A stretch of 64,000 nucleotides of DNA, from the NCBI GenBank assembly GCA_947652605.1, contig OX393576.1, positions 58,132,966-58,196,965 on the forward strand, in the 5' to 3' direction. Position 1 is the stretch's first letter; the number at the start of each line of letters is the position of its first letter. This stretch comes from Elmis aenea (lineage: Eukaryota; Arthropoda; Insecta; Coleoptera; Elmidae). Of the stretch, positions 10,573 to 22,416 are shown in pieces. The position numbers were made by a program, and so were the translations under genes. Under the pieces are notes generated by a model that was not told the DNA's origin, made no database searches, and saw nothing but the letters and a program-made list of their open reading frames with translations.

Positions 10573-11483
10573 ACGCCCTTATGTATACACAAATATTACA
10601 AAAATTGTTGAAATAATATCAGCGTTCCAAAATTGGCATTCAAAAAACTAAACAAACATATCTATCTTCATCACCATATCAAAATTGTTTTCAAAAACTT
10701 CAGTTGCCTATAAGTTAAAGTTGAAAAACTACACAATTTCTCCATTTCTTATTTCACATGATTTCTGCTAATATCTTGTGCACTGAAACCAATTATGCTC
10801 TTCAGTAGCAATTACTAAAGGACTACAATAGAGAGTACAAAAATGAAATTAAAAAGAAAGCACTCTATGCATTGCTCAGTTCTTAATATTGTAAATTTTA
10901 ACAATTTTCCTGTAGCGCAATCAAAGATTGGAGACGGTTTAACTTCCAACAGGAAATGGTTTTTACTGAAACGATTTTATAACAACTGTACCATCAACTA
11001 CAAAATATAATCTGCTACCAGCTCCTATAGCGGTAGCAGTATCCTTTTAAACGCCAGTTTCGTTAAATTGGTTGAAGACCATTGTAGCAATAAATGTTGC
11101 ACATTTTACCTCAATTAAACTGAAATGCATTTCCTGAAAAATACTTTATTAGACCAAAACTATCATAAAATATCATGAAAGGTATAATAATCTGGACTAT
11201 TTAGGGAATAAAGAAAGACTTTTAAGAGCCGTTGCGATTGTAGCAATATGTGAGCTCACATTTACAACGCACAAGAAAACAAAATACTAATCGAGATATT
11301 ACGTTGTTTTTTTTTTTTAAATTAACCTACGCGAAATCTTACTTAATAAAATTTACTAAGATTTTAGTCCTTTATTTTGTTGATAAAACAAAAATATGAT
11401 ACGATACGAAAACAATTGCTGTAAGACGACATTCTATCAAAATTTCAATATTTTGCTTCTAAAGTATCATGGTGAACTTAGGT

Positions 11484-11829
11484 CAGTGGTTCTCAATCTG
11501 TGGGGCGCACCCCCTATTAAGGAGTGCTAAAAAATTAAAGGAGGCTCGAGAAACTATCCATTAAAACAACAAGTCACCAGTGTGATACGGGACGAATTTA
11601 AAATCAATTGGATGACATGTTTTATTTTTAGTCACCAATGTGAAACGAGATGGATTTTTTAAAACAATTAAAGGTTCCTTTTTTGTCACCAGCGTGAAAA
11701 AAAGGACTAATTTTTAAACAATTTTAGTACTTTTTTGTCGCCATTGCATTATAGGATTGAAAAGGGGCGCAATAAAAATAATATAAAAAAAAAAGAGGGG
11801 CGCAAACTCAACAAGGTTAAGAAACACTG
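11484..11829 (+). mobile_element. hAT-type MITE with internal tandem units
   Basis: The ends are CAGTGGTTCTCAA and, inverted, CAGTGTTTCTTAA. Flanking octamers ACTTAGGT and GTGTAGGT agree at the last five positions, a decayed 8-bp target duplication. Inside are about four diverged units of roughly 60 bases, each starting near GTCACCAGTGTGA (11573, 11631, 11686 and 11737). There is no coding capacity. Confidence 0.75.
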
Positions 11830-14249
11830 GTGTAGGTGATTGGTGATGTAGGAAAAAATTGGACTAATTTCAATACAACTTTAAAAAACTGCAACAAACT
11901 TCAATTTCATCTATTTAATCATTTTTGTAATCAACCAAAACCTTATTTTCAAAATTTCTGATTTTTGTGATGGATAAATTGCACATTGGACAAATTTTTC
12001 AAAATGTTATTAACCACTACATTCAATTACCACTGTTTTAATTAGTCAGACATTTTCCTGGAAATAATAAATCCATTTAACTGACAGATTACTGTATTGC
12101 ACTAAAAGCCATCAATTTTTTAACTACTTTGAAATTAATAATATACGACTGAGTTAGATCGACTTTCAGCTTAAATATATTAAAGGAACATTATTTTGCT
12201 GGAAAAATTATGGACAAAAGTTTGTGTCTTTGGTAAAATTCTGAGACAAATGGCATGAACAAAATCCTGAGATTTTATCAAAAACATCTGTAAATAAACA
12301 ACAAGGCTGCTATGGACTCAATTGAGTGGAACGCCTGCCCATGAGCTGATTTCCCTTTTTTGCTGCTGAAATAATCCCAAGGAATGATTTGGCGTTTTTG
12401 CCGCTTAAAAATGATAGTGATTGGTCCTAACATAAAGGCGTGACTCTTTGAACTAACGTGATTGGTTTATATAGGTGGGAAATAGTGATTTGATAATCCC
12501 AATTAAATAAAACTGTGGGGAGAATATTTAATACACATTATTAAATGCTAATTAACATTGATATTTGTTTGCACTAAGCCACTTTGTGGGCAATCTATTT
12601 ATATTCATAAGAGAGTCAGCTTAAAGGTTCGTTAAAGCTTTTTTTTTAATACTGAATGATAGGAAACGTCAAGATTATATTTAATGACTGTTGTACTGTT
12701 CCATTTCAATGTTCGTTGACCTTTTTTTAATGTCGACTTAATCCCACCGAAATTGAAGTAGGTACTCATATAATTGCATCAAATGTGCTGAGTAGAATTG
12801 TACTAAAATATTTCATTAATTAACTTGTCTGTTTTATGCTAAAAAAGAAACGAATAATACTGCCTTTTCCTGGAAATGATTTGCATTTTACATGCACCGG
12901 TGATGGGTTGCATTAATTTTATCAAACTTCAGCTTAACAATAACCGCCAACTTATCTTCTCGCTTGTCTCCGGCAACTGCAGTTTAAATTACATTGCAGT
13001 GTAAAACACACGTCAAACTTCGATAATATTTCACTGTTAACAGGTTTAATACCGCTAATAACTTAATGTATCATGACGTGCCTACATAAAAAGCGAGAAA
13101 AGTGGTTTGAAAAGTTTATCTAAAATTAGAAAATATAATTTGTGGGAAGTGAAATGTGTGTGGAAAGAATTTGCTCAAAAGGATTAAATTAAATAAAAAG
13201 TTTCTTATTGCTGATGGTTTAAATTACATAACATTTAATCGATATATAGTTTTTAATAACTACAAGGGTGGATTGATATATTTCCAGAATGGTCACTAAG
13301 GGGTACCTTTTTTACAAATATTTTTATGTCGTTATATTGGCAAAACCAATTGTTTAAAAAAAAAATTTTTTGAGAAAAACAGTAACTCTAAAAGTCGGTG
13401 GCGGGCACTATCGGCCGATTTTAAACCGAAAAGAACATTTAGCAAAAACGTGTGCTATAAAGCCAACAGTAAACAAAGAGGAGGCGCTAAAAATCAGTGT
13501 TCTGTAAAATTACGTAAACGCGGTTATGAGCGGATATTATTAAAGTCGTAAATGTAAGAGTATTAAAATGTTGCTGCTACTTTGCTACATGCTTTTTAAC
13601 TTCTCTCATGTTTTATTTTCCAACTATAACAGAGCGCACCTTTTATCAAGCTCTTTTTGCAATTTAAGCTTGAAATAGTAAAAACGTAATAAAAAAAAGA
13701 CTTACACGTAGATTCTACGCAACACGTTTAATACTTAAGACAGTTTCTTATTTAAAGAAATAATTTAGATAATTTTAAGCTTGAAATAAATGAACTTTTA
13801 TCTAAAAGTGAACAAAACTCTGGCATTAGTAAAACAATTGATGAAATATTTCGTGTTCGGGTAATAACCAAATACAATAGAGAACTCTTTTGATTTATGT
13901 TAACTAATATACTCCCATTTATTTCCAAGACTAAAATACACTTACAATAATCTCCTACAAAGCCTAAAAGCGTACACGAAATTCAATATTTGGAACTACA
14001 TAAAGTATTAAATGACAAATCCTACAGTCTCTTTTAATTTCTATAAAACCTATAAAATAATTCACGATTTCGACATTAAAAAAACATCAAAACTTAAAAA
14101 CGACAACATGTTCTTCTGAACTATCTTTTCTCAAAAATTAAATCTGTTATTTCTTTTGTGTAGTTACTTCCTGTTATTCTACGTTGAATTACAGAAGTAT
14201 TTTCCATACTGCTTGTTGGATGTTATTCATAAATGTTTCATACTACAAC
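11830..14249. other. AT-rich intronic DNA, no recognised feature
   Basis: No exon, element end or RNA gene could be recognised here. Open frames are short and carry no domain. Confidence 0.4.
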
Positions 14250-14943
14250 AAACCAATGTAGGTACGTAGGATTTATAGACTTCGACAAAGTAAGCAGAAA
14301 GCAGTCATGGATAATTATGGTAAATAAACGCATCTAATCAGAACGACTCTAAGTCGATATGGTAATACAAAATTTATAATAGACAAGGGGTTAACGACAA
14401 ACAGTAAAATGACAGACATGGACCAAGGCGTCAGACATAGATAACCCGTTATCACTGTTGCTATTTACTATTTATATTTAGACGAAGTAGTGACAAGCGA
14501 CAAACAAGTAACTACGCTGCTGTTTTCCGATAACCAGGCTATATTAACATTGATAGGACAAAACCAAGGACTGGCAACGCATAAACTGAATATGGTCACT
14601 TTACAGTAAGTATGACCTAAAGATATCGACTTCAAGACAACAGTAACCCCACAAATAATATTAAATATATCTAAGATATTGCTTCAGTGAACTTCCATGG
14701 ATGTTACTAGAAGAAGCTGCAGGGTGTCCTGATTGGACCATGTAACCAATGAAGAAATACTTAATAGAATGAGAGCAAAGAAAACGATGATGGATATAAT
14801 TGAGCAAAAATAACTAATATGGTATGGACATGTGAAAAGGATGTCGGATTGAAGATGACCGAAAGAAGATACGAGTTGACGCCAACCTACTGAATAAAGG
14901 CTCAAAACACCATGGAGGCAAAGGATGGTAAAAACTACGAATC

Positions 14944-14964
14944 TAAGGACACTCAAAGATAAAG
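14944..14964 (+). repeat. Left target duplication of the 14965-15320 insertion
   Basis: TAAGGACACTCAAAGATAAAG repeats almost exactly at 15321-15340. Both copies fit the same position in the LINE reading frame (RTLKD). Confidence 0.7.
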
Positions 14965-15320
14965 TTGGTTTCTCCTGTTGCTGGATGTTGATTTAACAGT
15001 TAAATTTTAACGTGTTTGTGCCTTAAAATTTGTATCGTCTAAAAATATTGTAATAACAATTTTTAATATGTTTTTAAATTCGTAATGTGCTAATCTTCTA
15101 ATACAATATAAAAATAATTCAAGTTTTTCCTTTCACCGTTTTTTAAAATCAACAGATTAATTCAATTTATAACAATTTCAACTTATTATTTTAACATCGG
15201 TAAACATTTTTCATCATTTAAAAAAAAAAAACATCCCTGAGGGTGCCGATAAAGAAAAATCGGCGAAACAATTTTATAAAGAATAAACCTGTTTTGAAAA
15301 CCAGCAACTTTCGTTTAATT
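14965..15320 (+). mobile_element. Short Penelope/retrozyme-like insertion with hammerhead-like hairpin
   Basis: This 356-bp segment interrupts a LINE and is bounded by direct repeats of about 20 bases, so it is an insertion. It has no coding capacity. Near its 3' side is the CTGA-hairpin-GAAAC motif described separately, then AATAAACCTG and AAACCAGCAAC. The inner sequence GTTGCTGG near the left end is complementary to the terminal CCAGCAAC. The arrangement resembles terminal repeats of Penelope-like elements or small retrozymes. The class assignment is inference. Confidence 0.5.
15236..15269 (+). ncRNA. Hammerhead-like hairpin (degenerate)
   Basis: CTGA (15237-15240) is followed by GGG and T, a 6-bp stem GCCGAT/ATCGGC (15245-15250 and 15259-15264) with an eight-base loop, then GAAAC. 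This is the order of the hammerhead core (CUGANGA, stem II, GAAA). The core is imperfect: the A expected in CUGANGA is G, and one base is extra. A very similar layout occurs on the minus strand at 56522-56553. Confidence 0.35.
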
Positions 15321-15340
15321 TAAGACACTCAAAGATGAAG
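15321..15340 (+). repeat. Right target duplication of the 14965-15320 insertion
   Basis: TAAGACACTCAAAGATGAAG is the near-identical partner of 14944-14964 (one deletion and one substitution). Confidence 0.7.
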
Positions 15341-15521
15341 ATACCGAAGATAGGGAGAAGTGGAGGAGAGAAGAACAGAAGAGTAATGTGCTTACCTATT
15401 TAAACAGCAAATTGTGAATATATTATAATTTGATTTTCTTGATAAACGCTTTGGGAAAAGATACTTTTTGTTGCAAATATATAATTAAAATATATAAGTT
15501 TTATCTAAAACTAGACATGCA

Positions 15522-16603
15522 TCATGCTACAATCTTCATTCCTGGGTTTGTAACCGCGTCTTCTTTGATTACGTGACTGTCTTCGTCTTTATCAACCGAC
15601 TGGTTCTGTAGATTTGTTGTTAGGTTTATATATACGGCTGTGGAGGCGTGCCGTTCCGCCTGATGAGTTCGTTTCGCCTCAGCGATTTCATGATGACCGG
15701 TTTACAGAGGCTTGGTTTTGAAAGCCTTTATCTCTATAAAGTTGTTGGAGTTCTTGACAATTTTCATGGATTCTCTATATAGTCTCGGCCAGAAGTGGTT
15801 GGCGCGGGCAAGTAATTTTGTTTCGTCAAAAAGTACGGTATGCTTCGTGCAATGGGCATGTTCTGCTACGGTCGATTTTGTTCCAATTGTTGTCTTTTTG
15901 TTTGCTCTTCATACTCCTTAAGGCACGTTCGTATGCTTCTACCAGTCTGTCCTACGTACACTTTCCCATAGGAGCAGGGTAAGCTGTATATGCCCGGGTG
16001 ATTTAGTCCTGAGCCAGGCGTTCTTCTAAGTTTATTGGAGAGCGTCACTGGAGCGTTAAAGACTGTTTTGATGTTGTGTTTCTGGAATATTTTTGATATT
16101 TTTTGGTTACTCCTCCGATGTAGGGTAGGTAAGTTGAAGCTATGTAGTCCCCCTTTGCTTTTTTTTTTTTTTTGGCGTGGCACTTCTCTGTATGGCTCGA
16201 AGTATATGTCTTTGTTGATAACCGTTTTCCTGCAGAGCTCTTGTAACGATGCTCAATTCATCTTGGATGGTCCCTAGGGTACATATTTCTTTGACTCTGT
16301 GGATTAGCGTTAATCACTGTTTTGTTTTTGGGCCGGGTGATGCTGTGATGCAGCGTTTAAATACCGGTTGGTGTGGGTTGATTTGCGGTATACGCTGTGG
16401 CCTAGTCTTCCGTTGGCTATTTTTTCACAAGTACGTCCTAGAAAGGTAAAGCTCCATTCTTCTCTTCCTCTATCGAGAATTTGATATCTTTGTGTAAGTT
16501 GTTCAGATGTATTAGAAAATATTGAAGACACCTTCGTCATCTGGGAACACGGCACGGAATCACATTGTATTGGTTGCCATCCACAAAAATTATTTTCTCG
16601 CAA
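15522..16603 (-). pseudogene. Penelope-like element fragment: RT tail and GIY-YIG endonuclease
   Basis: The minus strand encodes the C-terminal region of a Penelope-like retroelement. Near 16470-16320 it reads [11 protein letters not shown], then [20 protein letters not shown] and [10 protein letters not shown], the family's post-catalytic RT segment. The GIY-YIG nuclease follows: GIYSLPCSYGKVYVGQTGRS with RTCLKEYEEQ at 15985-15890. After a frame change come STVAEHAHCTKHTVLFDETK and ARANHFWPRLYRESMKIVK, finishing NPGMKIVA and a stop at 15522-15524. The core palm of the RT is missing and frames shift several times, so the copy is dead. Confidence 0.85.
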
Positions 16604-18202
16604 ATTTCCAATTACAAAAATTATTATTGAAAGTAAATATTATTTTCTTTGTTGTGTACTTCACAGTAGTATTGGATCAATGTTAATTAATATTTTTTAA
16701 CAAGCAAGCCAACAATTTCAATGGGTCTTTCATCTTCTGAAATGTTTTCTGAAACTTGTTAATTAAGGGTTTTTAGTACAGATTTCAGTTTGCGGCATAA
16801 CAGGGTACAAAACTTGTTGCCTGATTTAATAGTTGCAGTGGTGCCGCTCGCGTCGAGATAATTGCTTTTTAAGGAACTATAAATTTAGAATGGTTACCGC
16901 ACTAGGGTTTATATTGCCACAACAATGTTAAATTTAAGTACTAACTTTGCCGCATTATGCCACACATCTACCGCTAAAAGTCAACCGCTTAAAAGAAATG
17001 AATAAAGTGTCCAGATAAGTTGAAATGTTGGATGATTACTATTTTATGCTTAATAAAAAAAACTCATTTAAAATTTATGTAAAAGCATTAATAAAAGGAG
17101 TTTTAAATGGGTTTACAAGATCTACTTATAAGAGACCGGCCTCCCTCGGCCCGATGCGTAAAAAGTTGTAATTTAATTGTGCAGGGAGATTTCGAAATAA
17201 CTTTTTATTAAAACGGTTTGGATATTTAAATAAGCAGAAAATAAACTTGCTAGTCGTTTAGTATTGGTGTATTATTGTAATTACAACGCAATTATTGTAA
17301 ATCTTTTTTAATAAACAAATATATACCGTTTTTGTAAGTTTTGCGCACATGAGTCGTAAGCTCAAACTTTATAACGAACACAAAAAAAAATATTACTGGT
17401 GTAAAGCACATCTAGATTAGATGATGAAGCTGAGGAATGTCAGATTTAACTGGCTGTATAAGATAGCCACTAATGAATATAAAGGAAATTAAATAATTTT
17501 TTCATGCAACATTTTAAACCATACGGTTAGTTGCTGTAAGGAATAATTTTTAAAAATCGACAAAAATATATAAATTTTTATATAAAGAAATTCACTACTT
17601 TCTGGAATCACTATACCAGTTATCGCCACCAATCAAAGCGATTGAAGTGATTGTTGTTAAAAATGTCATTCAAAATCAGATAGATTCAAAATAAGCTCCT
17701 GGATATAATCTGATAACAGGAAAAATTCTTATCTTGAATCCAGTAGTGTAGTCAGATTTTAAATAAAAAAAATTGCTAAACAGATTTTGCCAATTTTGAC
17801 ATCGAAAAAAAATCATAGTAGGCTTTCAGTTTACACTCAGAATTTTTAAATAGTGTGCCAAAGTACAGTTTTTGATGCTTTATTGTAAAAAAACAAATCA
17901 TGAAAATCGGACCCTAAATAAGCTTTTTATAGGGGTGATCCGCATTAAAATGGGTCACTCTGTAGATTTACCATATAAAATGTTTTATTAGATATCAAAG
18001 AAGTTGCAGATTTCAAAATTTTAGATGTCTTCGAAACAAGAAAATCCAAAAGATCCATTAAATAACGTTGTATGTGTCACATAAAAACTTAAGCTTAAAA
18101 TAAAGATATTACAAATTTATTGCCTTATATACCTTTAACATTACGTATATTGGCTATTATTAGATATTATTAATCATATTGTACAAATACAGATAATTAT
18201 AC
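16604..18202. other. Intronic AT-rich DNA
   Basis: No gene recognised. A short GC-richer patch at 17130-17160 has no pairing partner or coding meaning that could be seen. Confidence 0.4.
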
Positions 18203-18259
18203 CGCGGAGGTGGTCCCCTTTCGGGTTCCTGTACTGCGACCCATTGGTCTATTGTACCC
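18203..18259 (-). repeat. Short copy of the RNase H-LINE 3' UTR
   Basis: It shares GGTGGTCCCCTTTC, GTACTGCGACC and ATTGGTCTATTGTACCC with 38818-38871, the 3' UTR of the LINE at 38798-39633. It is either a severely 5'-truncated insertion or a related short element. Confidence 0.65.
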
Positions 18260-19919
18260 AATATAGATAATATAGTCAAAACAAAATTTCTTGGTACATT
18301 AAAAAGTGAACAGTAAGCTTTTTCAATTTCCACGGCATCCTTTTTGCTTTGATAACGATTAGAAGAAAAAATGTCGAATATCTCGAAAAGTATAAGTTTT
18401 GGGTATAGGACATAGGTACCTACTCAACAAAAAATGAAGCTCTCTTAAAGATGAATTCGATGACCTAAGAAAATACAGGGGTTTGCATTTGAAAAAACTG
18501 AGTTACGAATTTTTGAAAATCATGGAAGTTGCCACCTATTTATGAACACCCAAACTTTTTCGTATCGAGCTAATAGAGCAATGTTTTCTGCATGTCCTTA
18601 CCAAATTACAACTCTGTGCTTCGAAAAATGACTTCAGGAGAATTTTTTAGATTAAGACTTGAAACCTTGAAACAATTTGAAAATTATTTTTTTTTAATGA
18701 CAAGGCCGCCTAAAAACCTGTACTACTTTATATCGATGTAAAGCTAAAATGAGGGCGGTCAAGAATATTAAATAAAAAATGAGATGTTGCATTTGAAATA
18801 TAAAAGTTGCTATTGGTTTCAGAGAGGTGACTCACCCTGTATATTTGAAAATATTTTTATCGTGTTCGGAAGAAAAAACTGTATGAAATACCGTTTGAAT
18901 CAACTTTGTATCTCAAACCGTTTAGCTAATGACTCACCCTGTATAATTGTAAAATAATTAGCCAAACGCTTAATAAATTATATTGTTGTTATTATTAATT
19001 GTCGGTAATTCAAATATTATTTTTATTGCAAGTTCCTTTAAATATTAATATTAAGTGAATAAATAAATCTTGACTGAAAGATGTCCTAAGTTCTTAAAAG
19101 CATTAAATAAACCCATTACCCTATAGCAATCCTTTTAAATAGGTTAAAATGCCAATACCTTAATATCTTGAAACAAGGAAACGTGAATTTATCCCACTCT
19201 AAAAAACAGTCTCATTTATAATTCACTAAGTTTAATGTATTTACATGGTTCGATTTAAAGAATAATTATGTCCAGGATAGCTCTTTGTCGGTCCTTAATT
19301 CAATCTTGTCTTGTTTTAACGACATACGTAAACAACAATTGTGTATGAAACCTAGCAAGTCAAACCTTTCTAATTATTTCGAGATTTAATGAGAGTCTTT
19401 TGAATAAATGTTCCGAAGGCCTTATCTCCTGTAGAAATAACCTTGCGTACAAACGCTGTTTATAAAGACAATAGAAACGCCGAATTAAAAGAGTACTTGA
19501 AAGCGTTGAAGTCACAAATTAGCGAATTGGGTTGACGGCTAATTAATTCAGTTTGTCCCATAAATTTAAGACGCGAGAATTTACCTACTTGTATTAATGA
19601 AATAAATCGTATGGAAATGCACGGTGAAGCACTTTCAACGAAACAATTATAAAATGTATTACAATCATACTAAAATTCAGCTACAAAAAGTAAAGGCTAC
19701 ATGTAGACAACTCATTCATACAACTTCCTTAACCTTCAAATGGATAACAGGGGTTCTTGCGGAACCCAAGCCTTTATTTATGTTGATAGCTATTTTACTT
19801 TTTATATCTGTACTACGTGCATCTAAGACATCGTTCGTTAGTGTTTTAGCCATCTTTCACTGCATTCAAATTTGTTGTAAAGTTTACGTAATAATTATTA
19901 GGATTATGGAATTAAAATT
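18260..19919. other. Intronic DNA with scattered CACCCTGTATA ends
   Basis: TCACCCTGTATA occurs near 18831 and 18923, matching the right ends of CAGGGTG-type MITEs seen elsewhere, but their left ends were not located. A frame at 19624-19998 contains a hydrophobic run, but only its end (after about 19920) resembles a known protein. Confidence 0.4.
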
Positions 19920-20585
19920 TGGTGGATTTTCGGATGCAGAGAATGCCTATCCTCTGAAAGGACAAATCTATCACGGGAAACAGTCTGGAGAACCATGAGA
20001 TGTAAATCAGGGCGAAAGAGTTGAACGTGACCTAATATCTAAATGAAAAAATTCTGGAAAAAATGTCGTAACCGACAATTTTTTACAAGCATTTCACTAG
20101 CAAAATATTTACTTGAAAATAGAATAACTATAGTGGGAACAATGAGACAGTGTAAGAAGGAAATACCTCCTGAAATGCTCCCAAACAAAAATCGAGAAAT
20201 AACTGTTCTGTGTATGGCTTCCCCGATAAACTAACATTAGTGTCTTATGTACCGAAAAAAAAAACAGTAATTCTACTTTTAACTATGCACAACCAAGCTG
20301 CAAGTATTGGAGAAGGGGTAGTAGATACTATGGACCATTAAGTGGCCAATTACAGTTGCAGACGTAAAACAAAAAGATGGCCAGTAGAATTTTTTTCAGT
20401 ATGCTAGATATAGCAGGGGTTGCAGCTTATATTCTCTATGTAAAAAAATATCCAGATTGGAATAATAAAGATAAAGCTCGCCGAAGAAGATTTCTTCCAA
20501 AATTAGGAAGACAATTAGTCAACGGACGCACTCAAAATCGTGTTAAACAACCAAATTTACAGAAAAGTGTTCAGCATGGTTTATA
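19920..20585 (+). pseudogene. piggyBac-like transposase, C-terminal fragment
   Basis: Pieces in order match the second half of a piggyBac transposase: NAYPLKGQIYHGKQ and NQGERVERDLIS, FFTSISLAKYLLENRITIVG, GTMRQCKKEIPPEML, LVSYVPKKK, VVDTMDH (the family's conserved VDxxD block), YSCRRKTKRWPV and FFSMLDIAGVAAYILY, then PDWNNKDKARRRRFLPKLG. The frame changes at least three times and has stops between blocks. Intact family members cut and paste DNA at TTAA. The missing N-terminal catalytic region and the breaks make this a relic lying in the dpr intron. Confidence 0.88.
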
Positions 20586-20865
20586 ATAAGCTTGTCTAAT
20601 ATTGTTCATCATAACAATAAAAAATAATAATTTTTCATTGGGGGTCCATGCGGAGCTCTGATGTCCGGTAACGTAATTTTCCTAATGTGTCCCGTTTGAA
20701 GGTTAAATAAATGAGCTATTAACAATCACATAAAAGGGATCAAAATGTGAAACTTATTTGAATAAATAAAAACTAAAATTACTTATCTGTTTTCTTCATT
20801 AAATGCAATAAAACAGTTTCAAAAGTATTTTGTAAGATCCATTGCGTTACATGACTATTACTGTA

Positions 20866-21060
20866 TCCTGTATGTACCTATGCATAGTAAGAGGGTGCTT
20901 ACGCACGGTAAGCAGAAGGTGCAGAAAATTGGTACAATGTTTTTACTAATAGTCAAAAAGCCGATAAAATCGTACTACATATTATGTAATCGTAGAAGAA
21001 AAATAGTACAAAACTAAAGTTGTTAAGCAATTACGTAATTTTCAGTTTTAAAATGCAATA
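20866..21060 (+). repeat. GCATGC/TTACGCACGGTAAGC repeat, copy 1
   Basis: The block GCTTACGCACGGTAAGC near 20897 and AAAATCGTACTACATATTATG near 20966 recur at 21840-22060. The unit is not recognised as a known element. Confidence 0.55.
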
Positions 21061-21759
21061 GTCGACTTTCATCATTTTTATGGATGCCATATTGCATATA
21101 TTTAACTGAGAGTTTTCAGGTTATTTGATGATTCTTACTAAGCAAATAAAAACGCACTTCTTTGCTTATTTTAACATCCTTCTCTCTAGTCCATGTTCTT
21201 CATATTGAACCGTATACCCTGTTACGTATAATAATGAAAATTTAGTGAATAAAACAATGTTTCAGAACCTTTGAACTTGTAACTGACCGAGAATGAATAA
21301 TTCTGTAGAGTTTCGGCAATCTAACCTGACTTTGATGAGACTAAACGTCGTCCAAGCCGTAAAGGGTTCAACGATACAAAATAATTTATAAGCTTAGGTT
21401 CACAAAGACGTAAAATTTTAATTGTTTTACTCGATTAAAGGGTGGCGATTTGGTTTGAAGCTTATTTACTCGGTTTTATAAGAATTACTTCTAAATGAAG
21501 GTATAAATTAACGTAAGGAAATATAGAAAACGAAAATGATGTTTTAAAGGAACGATCTGAAACTAACGTTACAAAACAACAGAACAAACAAAAACGTTTC
21601 TTTTTTTTTAATGTTTATACAACCAATTTCATGCTACCTATGCTAAAATATTAATGTTTTCAATTTTATTCTAGTAGAAAACTATTCAAGAAACATTAAA
21701 TTAGTATTACAATGTGCAAGAGTACTTTTTCTACGACCACTATTGTAAATGATTCTTAC

Positions 21760-22062
21760 CGTACAGCCTGCATGCATAGCAAGTGGGTCCTTACGCACGC
21801 TAAGCGAAAAGCAGTTTTTTAAAAAAATTATCAAAGTAGACTCACGTCAAACACTTCCTGCATGCATAATAAGCGAGTTATTACGCACGGTAAGCAAAAC
21901 GTACACTTGTCTAGAAATGTCGAAGTACGCTTACGTCAAAATTGACAAGTCAACGTAATTACATGTGTATATTAGCCAAAAATCCGTTAAAATCGTAGAT
22001 ATTATGTGTTTGTAGAAAAAGTAAGCTTCATAACACGAGTTGTAAGAAGCATATTACGCACG
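21760..22062 (+). repeat. GCATGC/TTACGCACGGTAAGC repeat, copies 2 and 3
   Basis: CTGCATGCATA followed by TTACGCACG and TAAGC occurs at 21768-21807 and again at 21859-21898. Copy 3 continues into ATCGTAGATATTATGTG, as copy 1 does, and then runs into the hairpin at 22029. Confidence 0.55.
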
Positions 22063-22122
22063 AGTGGAAAAGCTACGCGGCTCCGTGCGTATTTCTATAT
22101 GCTTCTTACAACTCTTGTTATG
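22029..22122 (+). repeat. Large hairpin
   Basis: The arm CATAACACGAGTTGTAAGAA onward (22029-22062) pairs with 22084-22122, around a loop near AGTGGAAAAGC. About 34 pairs are interrupted by a few mismatches. Confidence 0.75.
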
Positions 22123-22255
22123 TAATATACTATTTTACAACTCGTGTTATGTAATGTACTATTTTACAACTCGTGTTATGTAATGTACTATTTTACAACT
22201 CTTGTTAGGTAATGTACTATTTTACAACTCTTGTTAGGTAATATACTATTATACT
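22106..22255 (+). repeat. Tandem array, 29-bp unit, about 5 copies
   Basis: The unit ACAACTCGTGTTATGTAATG plus TACTATTTT repeats head to tail with minor changes (CGTG/CTTG, TTATG/TTAGG). It begins as the right arm of the preceding hairpin. Confidence 0.85.
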
Positions 22256-22416
22256 ATACATAATTATTAATTAGAGAAAACTGCTTAGTAATGATTTCAT
22301 TTAAATATTGTTTTCTTGTTTTGTAGAATTCGGTAAAATTAAAAAAAAATACGTAGTTGATTGTTGGTTTACAGCTAAAACATATTATTATTTGTGTTGT
22401 TTTCTATCGGTTAAGT

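Larger units (their letters stand above)
14250..15415 (+). pseudogene. Degenerate LINE ORF2 C-terminal region, split by a later insertion
   Basis: Scattered translation identifies a LINE reverse transcriptase. GFIDFDKVSRKQSW near 14270 is a worn motif A, and LLFSDNQAIL near 14520 corresponds to the catalytic box. RRSCRV, HVTNEEILNRM and LIWYGHVKRMS near 14700-14850 match the post-RT region. The tail MVKTTNLRTLKD stops at 14964 and resumes at 15321 as TLKDEDTEDREKWRREEQK, ending at a stop near 15415. Stops and frame changes occur throughout. The interruption is a separate 356-bp insertion with a repeated target of about 20 bases. Confidence 0.7.

Noticed and set aside
19624..19920. Open frame with a hydrophobic segment upstream of the piggyBac relic
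   Set aside because: No known motif, AT-rich composition, and it merges into a transposase pseudogene. A separate membrane protein is not supported.
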